A stretch of DNA of 43,690 bases, from IMG/VR virus record IMGVR_UViG_3300008107_006662, positions 1-43,690 of that record; one strand, 5' to 3'. This DNA comes from a virus. A model generated the notes under the pieces. That model did not search any database. It had not been told where the DNA came from and was given only the letters and a program-made list of their open reading frames with translations. A program made the position numbers and the translations under genes. Below are positions 22,630-29,251 of this stretch, piece by piece (position 1 is the first letter of the stretch; each line of letters begins with the position of its first letter).

Positions 22630-23205
22630 ATGGAAACTAGAGGTTCAAAAATAATATTTGTTTTCTTCTGCTTGATTGTTTTGGGATATATCTCAAATAT
22701 AACTCAAAAACAAAACGTAGCTGAGATAAAAAAAGTGGAGGATATAAAGTTAAATACCAATATTGTGGATTTAACAAATTACCCATTAAAGAAAATGAGT
22801 TCATTTTTGCGAGCAATAGGTAGAACTGAATCTGGAAATGACTATCAGGCTGTAAATAGATTTGGATATTTAGGTAGATATCAATTTCATCCAAGAACAA
22901 TAAATGGACTTGGTTATGATATTGATGATTCTACTTTTTTAAATACACCACATTTGCAAGATAAAGTTATGATGGATTATTTAAGGTATAATAAAAAAAT
23001 ATTAAGTAAATACATCCGTAAATGGAACGGAAAAATTATAGGTGATAAGGTAGTAACGGAAAGTGGTATATTAGCAGCCGCCCATCTTGTTGGACCGGGT
23101 GGTGTTATGGAATACTTCGATAAGGGAGTTGATTCTTCCGATGCTAATGGAACAAAAGTGAGTAACTATTTGTTTAGGTTTAGCGGATATAAAATTAAAA
23201 TATAA
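22630..23205 (+). CDS. Membrane-anchored lytic transglycosylase/lysozyme-like protein
   Basis: A hydrophobic N-terminal segment (KIIFVFFCLIVLGYI, residues 7-21) would anchor the protein or act as an uncleaved signal (SAR-like). Residues 60-190 match the lysozyme-like fold of lytic transglycosylases: FLRAIGRTESGNDYQAVN with candidate catalytic Glu67, then GYLGRYQFHPRTINGLGY and LAAAHLVGPGGVMEYF. This could be the main endolysin or an envelope-spanning hydrolase. It sits beside a membrane protein and the gp55-like sigma and has its own host-type promoter, so it is probably made before the structural genes. Confidence 0.75.
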   Translation: METRGSKIIFVFFCLIVLGYISNITQKQNVAEIKKVEDIKLNTNIVDLTNYPLKKMSSFLRAIGRTESGNDYQAVNRFGYLGRYQFHPRTINGLGYDIDDSTFLNTPHLQDKVMMDYLRYNKKILSKYIRKWNGKIIGDKVVTESGILAAAHLVGPGGVMEYFDKGVDSSDANGTKVSNYLFRFSGYKIKI

Positions 23206-23210
23206 AATAT

Positions 23211-23498
23211 ATGAGTTTATTTGTTTATTTTTTATTGGTAGTTGTACTACCAGCTTCGGTAATATTTAATATTCTTCTTTTAATAAGAGGTTTAAATATT
23301 GTTAAGCAAAACGAACAATTAGTAGATGTTGTTAATGAATATGATTTAAGACAATTTGAAACATCTCAAAAATTAGAAACAATGCTTCAAACAATGAAGG
23401 ATATCGATAGTAGTGGGGCATTTGAATCCGATGATGAAGTTGGTTCTGTTTTTAACCAACTAAAAGAAACTATCGAAATTTACAAAAAAGAAATTTAA
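23211..23498 (+). CDS. Single-span membrane protein with coiled coil (95 aa)
   Basis: One N-terminal membrane segment (LFVYFLLVVVLPASVIFNIL, residues 3-22) is followed by an acidic, helical cytoplasmic part (VKQNEQLVDVVNEYDLRQFE and on). It lies five bases after the murein hydrolase and two bases before the sigma gene. This could be part of a lysis set (holin or inner spanin) or a phage membrane protein; no family is recognised. Confidence 0.7.
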   Translation: MSLFVYFLLVVVLPASVIFNILLLIRGLNIVKQNEQLVDVVNEYDLRQFETSQKLETMLQTMKDIDSSGAFESDDEVGSVFNQLKETIEIYKKEI

Positions 23499-23500
23499 AT

Positions 23501-24232
23501 ATGCCTAGAAAAAAGAAAAGTAAACAATACTTTACATTAGATACAGAACAAGCTATTATTGAATATAATAAAACAAAAGACCCATTAAAAAGAAATAAAA
23601 TATATGTGGAAAGCATACAATATCCTTTTGAAAAGTTAGCTGAAAATATTCTAAATACATTTAAGTTTTCCTATTTTGATGTACCTAAACAGGACGTTCA
23701 AATGGAAGTTGTTTCTACATTGATTGAAAAAATTCATATGTTTAAAGAAGGAAAGGGTAAAGCCTTTTCTTATTTTAGTATCGTTGCAAAAAACCATTTA
23801 ATTCTTAAAAATAATGGTAACTACAAACGATTTAAAAAAACATCACTACTTTCAGAAATGCCTGAAAGTTGGAATCCACCAGATGATTTTGAACATGTTG
23901 AGTTAGGTAAGGAGTATAACGAATTTAAAGATTTGATGCTAATCTATTGGGACAAAAATCTTACAAAGGTTTTTACCAAAAAAAGAGATATACAAATAGC
24001 CGATGCGGTATTAGAATTATTCCGTAGAAGTCAATACATTGAAAACTTTAATAAGAAACATTTATATCTTCTAATTAGAGAAATGACAGATTGTAAAACA
24101 CATTATATTACAAAAGTAGTTAATGTAATGAAGGAGCATCAAAGAAGAATATTAAATGAATATTTGGATTATGGTTCTGTTACCAACCAAAATGATGATT
24201 TTTGGGAAGAAACATATTTATATGAGGAATAA
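23501..24232 (+). CDS. T4 gp55-like late-transcription sigma factor
   Basis: The 243-residue protein matches the phage-late sigma family: a basic start (MPRKKKSKQYF), then NKIYVESIQYPFEKLAENIL, NTFKFSYFDVPKQDVQMEVV and KGKAFSYFSIVAKNHLILKN, the region-2-like segment of gp55 relatives that contacts the core polymerase and the -10 element. The C-terminal part (residues 155-225) is helical and may contact the sliding clamp coactivator system. In T4, gp55 directs the host RNA polymerase to TATAAATA late promoters. Here the repeated ATATTTATA motif is the natural candidate target. Confidence 0.85.
   Translation: MPRKKKSKQYFTLDTEQAIIEYNKTKDPLKRNKIYVESIQYPFEKLAENILNTFKFSYFDVPKQDVQMEVVSTLIEKIHMFKEGKGKAFSYFSIVAKNHLILKNNGNYKRFKKTSLLSEMPESWNPPDDFEHVELGKEYNEFKDLMLIYWDKNLTKVFTKKRDIQIADAVLELFRRSQYIENFNKKHLYLLIREMTDCKTHYITKVVNVMKEHQRRILNEYLDYGSVTNQNDDFWEETYLYEE
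24214..24222 (+). promoter_or_regulatory. ATATTTATA motif, candidate late promoter within the sigma gene
   Basis: This copy lies inside the last codons of the gp55-like gene and 21 bases before the ATG at 24244, matching the spacing elsewhere. Confidence 0.4.
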
Positions 24233-24243
24233 AAGCATATATT

Positions 24244-24609
24244 ATGACGGATTTATTATCAATGTTACTACACAGCCGTAATCAGGCTCATGTATTTCAT
24301 CTTAGAGTATCACCTAAAGGGTTAGCTCCACACTTAGCTCTACAATCATATTATGAAGGTATTGTTCCATTAATAGATGAACTTGCAGAAGGATACCAAG
24401 GTATGGTTGGTTTAATTGAATTTAAACCAGTTAAAGGATTGGATAACGATGCATCTATTGATAATATAATTTCTTACTTCGAAACTCTCCTAAAATTTGT
24501 TAAAAAGCAAAGACAATCAGAAGAAATTTCATCTTCTTGGATTCAAAACGAAATAGATAATATTGAAAAGTTAATCTATCAGACAATGTATAAATTGAAA
24601 AATTTATAA
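24244..24609 (+). CDS. Ferritin-like/DUF5856 helical protein (121 aa)
   Basis: The sequence has the shape of a four-helix bundle of the DUF5856/Dps-like kind found in large phages: HSRNQAHVFHLRVSPKGLAP, HLALQSYYEGIVPLIDELAE, GYQGMVGLIEFKPV and late helices ending YQTMYKLKNL. Dps-like proteins protect DNA and may store iron, but the metal-site residues are not clear here. It follows the gp55-like sigma by 11 bases and is the last gene before the second envelope island. Confidence 0.7.
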   Translation: MTDLLSMLLHSRNQAHVFHLRVSPKGLAPHLALQSYYEGIVPLIDELAEGYQGMVGLIEFKPVKGLDNDASIDNIISYFETLLKFVKKQRQSEEISSSWIQNEIDNIEKLIYQTMYKLKNL

Positions 24610-24710
24610 TATTTACTGTTAAGGATTAAATAGTTTTTAAAAATAGTTAGTACCAATAGGTTTTTTTAAAGGTTTCTTTATGTGTTATACTAATAATACA
24701 AAAGGATTAT

Positions 24711-25196
24711 ATGATGAAGAACTTATTGGTTTTTTTATTTGCATTACTATACATAAACGTAACTCAAGCACAAACCCAAATTTTTGTTGGTGATGTAACC
24801 AATGGTATTAAGATTGGGCCTATGATTGGTAATAAAAACCTTATATTAGGTCTGAGAAATATTGCAGAGGAAGCTTTTATGGATAAGGGTTTTGATATCG
24901 TTGCAAAAAACGATTCAACCATGAAACTTAATATGGAGATTGTGTATTTCGATATACTATCCACAAACGCTGGTGTTAGCGTATTTCACAAAACAAATGC
25001 TGAAACCATTATCCGAATAAAAGGGTATTTGGTAAAAGATGGTAAGAAGGTTAAAGAATATTTAGCAACCGGAAAATCATCGGAAATTTCTACGTCAACT
25101 ATGGTTATAGATGAAGGTGGTGGTATAAATCAACAAGCTGCCCGTTCTGCTCTTAAAAAAACAATTATAGAACTAATTGACAAACTAACCATATGA
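24711..25196 (+). CDS. Exported YajG/CsgG-like periplasmic protein (161 aa)
   Basis: A Sec signal peptide (MMKNLLVFLFALLYINVTQAQ) is followed by one alpha/beta domain resembling the YajG or curli-assembly CsgG fold: IGPMIGNKNLILGLRNIAEE, MDKGFDIVAKNDSTMKLNME, AETIIRIKGYLVKDGKK and the C-terminal helix QQAARSALKKTIIELIDKL. There is no lipobox. It overlaps the T9SS protein gene (ATGA), so the two are co-translated. It may assist surface export; a curli-like role is inferred from its shape and its neighbours. Confidence 0.65.
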   Translation: MMKNLLVFLFALLYINVTQAQTQIFVGDVTNGIKIGPMIGNKNLILGLRNIAEEAFMDKGFDIVAKNDSTMKLNMEIVYFDILSTNAGVSVFHKTNAETIIRIKGYLVKDGKKVKEYLATGKSSEISTSTMVIDEGGGINQQAARSALKKTIIELIDKLTI

Positions 25197-27103
25197 AAAA
25201 ACTATTATTATTAGCTGGATTACTAATCTCCAGCTTTTCGATTTTCGCTCAAAACCCATCTATTGGACATTTTCAGCAATTGCAAACTGTAAAAAGAGGT
25301 GATACCTTAGAAGTAGCTTGGTACTATCAACCAGTGGCAAATACGGATATCCGTTCTTTCCAAGTTGATTTTCAGTACAAAAAACAACTTTTAACACACA
25401 TCTCTACTACGGTAGCATCTACCTACAATTCACAAACTCCGTATGTGGATTACAAACAATTTGATAACTACAAATATAATTCATATTCAAATGGAGCGTA
25501 CAATTACACAACTGATACCAGTTGGACTGTTGCTAGAAACTATTTAATTTTAGCTAGTGGTAATGCTATATCATCAAATTCTTATATTATTTACAACAAA
25601 TATAAAATTAATGATGTACAATCAAACTTCGCTTCAGATTCGGTAACTGTAAACTGGGCTAGATTATTTAAAGTTGATGGTACATCTATTGGTGATAACG
25701 TTGCTAATTTAACAAATAAAAAGTTAGCAATATATCTTAAAGGTAACTTTACAATATCTGGTAAGGTTTGGTTGGCTGCAAATATGACGGCTAAACCAAC
25801 TGTAGTTGCAACAGAATTTAATAGTGGTTTGATTGCATCTAGCATTGTTGTAAATAATGATGGAACATACACTTTACCAAATATTGAGGAACAAACAAAA
25901 TATAAAATTAGTGTATTATTCCCACAAGATAGTTTAACCAATATTAGAGATTATGCGGTAACTATAACCGATGGTACTAAAACTTATGATGAATTTACAA
26001 AAACTGATGTAAGCCAACAATATAGTAAATTGTATCTTAAATCAGGTTTAGCTTACTTACAAGCAGATATAAATAAAACAGGAACATTAGATGGTGGTGA
26101 TGCGTATGGTATATACGCTTCGGTTTCTGGGTTGAAAAAAATAGATACGGCTAATTTAATAAGTGTATTCCATGCGGCTGAATATGACTCTTTAGTTTTA
26201 GGACAAAATCAATGGACTACATGGGCAAATTACATAAACAGAGGTGAGTTTGTAGTGGATAGTGTACAAACATCTAACCTTACTGTAAATTTAAAATATA
26301 TGATTTTGGGTGATGTTAATAGAAGTCATTCATCTCCTGTATTTAATCAATCGGGTACTGAAGTATTAGCATACAATATTATAGGTAATATGGATGTTAA
26401 TATTCCAGACACTTATACCGCAGCTGGTCAACCATTATTCGTACCATTCAATGTTAGTTTTGCAGACAACAAACAAAATGCAGGACTTCAATTTGAAATG
26501 AAATATGACCCAACCAAAGTTAAATTTGAAGAAATCGTATCAAATATACAAGGCCCTTGGTTACAATATGTAACACATGATGAGCAAAATGGTATTGTTA
26601 GATTTGGTGGTATGAACAACCAAAATAGTGGATTTTTAACTGGTAATTCTACACCATTTAAACTTAAATTTTCACCGATTGGAAATAATGATATAACATC
26701 AAATATATATGTTAGAAGATTAATGGATGCATCTGATGTAAATGGTGACCCATTTGCAATAACATTAGCATCTGATAGAGTTACTATTAGTAATAAAGCA
26801 ATGCCTGGCTTTGTTAATGGTGGTATGATGAAAGAAATTACGGCTAAGGTTTACCCAAACCCAAGCAACGGTATGTTTGAGTTAGTAGTAGATTTCCCAG
26901 AACCAAATATGTTCGTTGTAGCTAATGTTTATGATTTTGATGGTAATTTGGTTAAACGAATTGGTAAAATTCAAGCAGAACAATACTTATTGACAGCACA
27001 AACACGTGTTGAAATGCAGGGAGCAAGACCTGGCGGTGGTTATTTTGTATCGTTACAATCTCCAAATGGTAAAGCAGTTACGAAGAAATTATTAATATTA
27101 TAA
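25193..27103 (+). CDS. Surface protein with cohesin- and dockerin-like domains and T9SS sorting domain
   Basis: The 636-residue protein has a Sec signal (MKKLLLLAGLLISSFSIFAQ), a first beta domain (about 21-190), a CarboxypepD-like module (about 190-255), a dockerin-like calcium loop region (ADINKTGTLDGGDAYGIYA, Asp292; LGDVNRSHSS, Asp374), a cohesin-like domain (about 395-535, FVPFNVSFADNKQNAGLQFE) and a C-terminal sorting domain (from about 548, AKVYPNPSNGMFELVV, ending VTKKLLIL). The last is the type IX secretion signal of Bacteroidota, which sends proteins to the cell surface through the host PorSS. It is translated with the preceding YajG-like gene. Its sequence is AT-rich like the phage genes. 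Confidence 0.85.
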   Translation: MKKLLLLAGLLISSFSIFAQNPSIGHFQQLQTVKRGDTLEVAWYYQPVANTDIRSFQVDFQYKKQLLTHISTTVASTYNSQTPYVDYKQFDNYKYNSYSNGAYNYTTDTSWTVARNYLILASGNAISSNSYIIYNKYKINDVQSNFASDSVTVNWARLFKVDGTSIGDNVANLTNKKLAIYLKGNFTISGKVWLAANMTAKPTVVATEFNSGLIASSIVVNNDGTYTLPNIEEQTKYKISVLFPQDSLTNIRDYAVTITDGTKTYDEFTKTDVSQQYSKLYLKSGLAYLQADINKTGTLDGGDAYGIYASVSGLKKIDTANLISVFHAAEYDSLVLGQNQWTTWANYINRGEFVVDSVQTSNLTVNLKYMILGDVNRSHSSPVFNQSGTEVLAYNIIGNMDVNIPDTYTAAGQPLFVPFNVSFADNKQNAGLQFEMKYDPTKVKFEEIVSNIQGPWLQYVTHDEQNGIVRFGGMNNQNSGFLTGNSTPFKLKFSPIGNNDITSNIYVRRLMDASDVNGDPFAITLASDRVTISNKAMPGFVNGGMMKEITAKVYPNPSNGMFELVVDFPEPNMFVVANVYDFDGNLVKRIGKIQAEQYLLTAQTRVEMQGARPGGGYFVSLQSPNGKAVTKKLLIL

Positions 27104-27114
27104 AATAAAATTTT

Positions 27115-27432
27115 ATGTCTGAAGAAGTACAAGAAAATGATGGAACTTTGTCTGGTTTAAAAAAGACTATTATTGGTGTAGTAACAACCGCAGTGATGGG
27201 TTTAGGAACTTGGGGAGTAACTCAAATTACAGGCGGTGGTGATGAACCAGCACCTGTTCAACAAGCAGCTCCAGTAATCAACATTACCAACTCCAACCAA
27301 CAAGCTCAACAATCTGGTGGAACTAAAGTAATTGAAAGAGTAATAGAAAAACCAGCAGCTCAACCAGCACCGGCTCCAAAGCCTAAGAAAAAAGAAGGTG
27401 ATGAGTTCAAAGAAGAAGCACCTAAGTGGTAA
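27115..27432 (+). CDS. Small membrane protein with Pro/Ala-rich tail (105 aa)
   Basis: An acidic start is followed by one weak membrane segment (TIIGVVTTAVMGLGTWGVTQI, residues 18-38), then a Gln/Asn-rich linker and a Pro/Ala/Lys-rich tail (KPAAQPAPAPKPKKK). Spacing and small size suit a holin or holin-associated peptide, since two more small membrane proteins follow. No family is recognised. The tail is cytoplasmic or periplasmic depending on orientation. Confidence 0.65.
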   Translation: MSEEVQENDGTLSGLKKTIIGVVTTAVMGLGTWGVTQITGGGDEPAPVQQAAPVINITNSNQQAQQSGGTKVIERVIEKPAAQPAPAPKPKKKEGDEFKEEAPKW

Positions 27433-27458
27433 TTTAAAATATAAAAAATTTATATAAA

Positions 27459-28079
27459 ATGGCAGAACAACCAAGTGGGTTTAAAGACCTATTGAACAAA
27501 ATGATGGCCAGAAGATGGTACATCACTGCATTAGTATTGGGTGGATTTATGTTAATAATGGGCGGTATGTTTGCGGCCATTTTTAACAAATCCGATATAG
27601 CAGGAGAGTGGAAAGAACTTCTACTCCTTTTATTAGGAGCCTTTATCGGTTCTTATGGTAAAATCATTGACTATTGGTTTAGGGATACTGATAAGGATAA
27701 AATGTTAGTTCAGAAAATGGATGAAGAAGATGGTACATCAATGAGTAACACAGCTGATATGCCTGTAACTCCACCAAATAATACTCCATTAATTCCAGAA
27801 GCATTTACCGCAGCAATTTCAAATGCAGCATCTCAACCAAAAGAAGTTAATTCTCAAATTACTGATGCAGTTACTACTGAAGCTCCAAAAGCTAAAGTTG
27901 GTGTTGAAATTGATGAAGATGGTGATGGTGTAATGGATGGACTAGACTTAGATGGTGATGGTGATATCGATGAATACTTTACACATAGACAATGTGAGCA
28001 CGTTTGGGGCGATTTGGATGGCAATGGTACAGAAGAGTGTATTAAATGCGGAAAAATCAAAGACGATGAAGAAGGATAA
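27459..28079 (+). CDS. Holin-like membrane protein with calcium loop and zinc-ribbon tail (206 aa)
   Basis: Two membrane segments near the start (ITALVLGGFMLIMGGMFAAI, about 23-43; ELLLLLLGAFIGSYGKIIDY, about 55-74) resemble phage holins. The middle is a linker, then residues 152-178 contain an Asp-rich loop (DEDGDGVMDGLDLDGDGDID) like a thrombospondin-3/EF-hand site. The end carries a small zinc-ribbon-like element (CEH at 179-181, CIKC at 194-197). The same Asp-rich loop type is in the membrane protein at 15542. The tail suggests a regulated membrane protein. The next small ORF overlaps its end by 14 bases. Confidence 0.7.
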   Translation: MAEQPSGFKDLLNKMMARRWYITALVLGGFMLIMGGMFAAIFNKSDIAGEWKELLLLLLGAFIGSYGKIIDYWFRDTDKDKMLVQKMDEEDGTSMSNTADMPVTPPNNTPLIPEAFTAAISNAASQPKEVNSQITDAVTTEAPKAKVGVEIDEDGDGVMDGLDLDGDGDIDEYFTHRQCEHVWGDLDGNGTEECIKCGKIKDDEEG

Positions 28080-28164
28080 TAAAATAAACGAAAGTTTAAT
28101 TGGTTTTGGAATTGTAATTGTTTGGTTTATATTAATGTTTGTTATAGCTCAATATGTTGTGTAA
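28066..28164 (+). CDS. 32-aa single-span membrane peptide
   Basis: This short ORF (MKKDNKINESLIGFGIVIVW, then FILMFVIAQYVV) overlaps the end of the previous gene by 14 bases and stops 23 bases before the next ATG. Its start resembles that of the next protein: NKINESLIGFG here against NQINEKSVVGFG there. The shared pattern suggests the two small genes are related by duplication. Function unknown; holin-associated peptide is one possibility. Confidence 0.65.
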   Translation: MKKDNKINESLIGFGIVIVWFILMFVIAQYVV

Positions 28165-28187
28165 TAAACAATAATAAAATTAAAATT

Positions 28188-28448
28188 ATGGGATTCTGGA
28201 AAGATTTATTTAGTGATGATAACCAAATTAACGAAAAATCAGTAGTTGGATTTGGTGCATTTGTAATGATGGTAATAACATTGGCAACTGATTTAGTTAC
28301 CGGAGTATTGGGTAGAGAGATGCCAATTCACGAATTTGTATTTGATGGATTTATGGTAATAACATTAGGTTCATTTGGTATAGCATCGGTTGATAAATTC
28401 ATCAACGCTAAAAAGGGAAAAGAAAATTCTGAAGAAGAATTAGGATAA
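28188..28448 (+). CDS. Small two-span holin-like protein (86 aa)
   Basis: MGFWKDLFSDDNQINEKSVV is followed by two membrane spans (GFGAFVMMVITLATDLVTGV and FDGFMVITLGSFGIASVDKF) and a charged tail (INAKKGKENSEEELG), the pattern of a class II-type holin. The start at 28188 is chosen because an upstream start at 28122 would add a Cys-rich out-of-context extension inside the previous ORF. A strong terminator follows immediately. Together with 27115 and 27459 this makes a probable holin cluster. Confidence 0.75.
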   Translation: MGFWKDLFSDDNQINEKSVVGFGAFVMMVITLATDLVTGVLGREMPIHEFVFDGFMVITLGSFGIASVDKFINAKKGKENSEEELG

Positions 28449-28476
28449 AAAGAGGGGAGAACAATCTCCCCTTTTT
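28447..28476 (+). terminator. Rho-independent terminator after the holin cluster
   Basis: GGGGAGA (28454-28460) pairs with TCTCCCC (28465-28471) around ACAA and is followed by five T. It separates the holin-like cluster from the CsgG-like gene. Confidence 0.9.
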
Positions 28477-28497
28477 ACATTTACTAAAAATATTATT

Positions 28498-29214
28498 ATG
28501 AAAAAACTATTATTTTTATTTACATTAATTTCAACACTTAATCTTAGTGCTCAAACTATTGGTACTACAAAAACCGAACAATATAAAGCTTCGTTTGAAA
28601 CACAAATTGATATTTCTCAATATATGGATTATGATGGACCACAAATTCCAATTCAAATCTTAAAATGTGGTATATCCGATGAAATGTACGAACTATATCC
28701 TGAACTAAAAGAGAAAAGAGTTGGATTGGGTGTTGCAAACATTTCAATGGAATATTTAGAAAATCTTAATAGATTTAAATTTACTGAAGATAAAACTGAA
28801 ATTAAAAATAGAATGGTTAAGCAATTCCAAGCATCTCAAGCTGGAATAGCTGAAAATCCATTAGATGGTAGAGGTAAAATTAACTTAGCAAAATACTTTG
28901 TAACAATAGAGTGCTACGATTATTCAATATCAGAAGATGAGACGGTAAATCTTAAAGATGGTGTTAAAAATATGATGGTAACTCGTATTGGTTTACAGGT
29001 TCGTTTTACTGATGCGGAAACTGGTGTAGTATTTGGTGCTAGTGGGTTGGGTGAAGCAACAACAACTAGAGAACTAACATTACTTTCAGATGCTACTGTA
29101 GACCCAGTTAAATTTAATCAATCAACCATTTCTATCGCCACAAAGAAAGCATTGGATATTGCTTGTGCAAGAATTCTACAAAGAATGGTAACCAAAGGTA
29201 TATTTACTAAGTAA
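28498..29214 (+). CDS. Exported CsgG/curli-assembly-like protein (238 aa)
   Basis: A Sec signal peptide (MKKLLFLFTLISTLNLSAQ) without lipobox cysteine precedes a domain of the CsgG type: RVGLGVANISMEYLENLNRF, KYFVTIECYDYSISEDETVN, VTRIGLQVRFTDAETGVVFG, then a C-terminal helix (KALDIACARILQRMVTKGI). CsgG-like proteins form or help form outer-membrane channels that secrete curli subunits. Pore formation cannot be read from this sequence, and the lack of a lipobox distinguishes it from E. coli CsgG. It is followed by a Gly/Ser/Asn-rich secreted protein that could be its client. Confidence 0.72.
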   Translation: MKKLLFLFTLISTLNLSAQTIGTTKTEQYKASFETQIDISQYMDYDGPQIPIQILKCGISDEMYELYPELKEKRVGLGVANISMEYLENLNRFKFTEDKTEIKNRMVKQFQASQAGIAENPLDGRGKINLAKYFVTIECYDYSISEDETVNLKDGVKNMMVTRIGLQVRFTDAETGVVFGASGLGEATTTRELTLLSDATVDPVKFNQSTISIATKKALDIACARILQRMVTKGIFTK

Positions 29215-29219
29215 TAAGT

Positions 29220-29236
29220 TTCAATTAATAATTGAA
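29220..29236. repeat. 17-bp palindrome upstream of the 511-aa protein gene
   Basis: TTCAATTA and TAATTGAA flank a single central A, giving a perfect palindrome between the CsgG-like gene and the next gene (ATG at 29252). It may be an operator or a weak hairpin; there is no T tract after it, so it is not a typical terminator. Confidence 0.5.
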
Positions 29237-29251
29237 TGTACAAATGTATAA

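Noticed and set aside
29220-29236. Palindrome as a terminator of the CsgG-like gene
   Set aside because: It is AT-rich with a one-base centre and lacks a T tract, so termination is unlikely; kept only as a palindrome.
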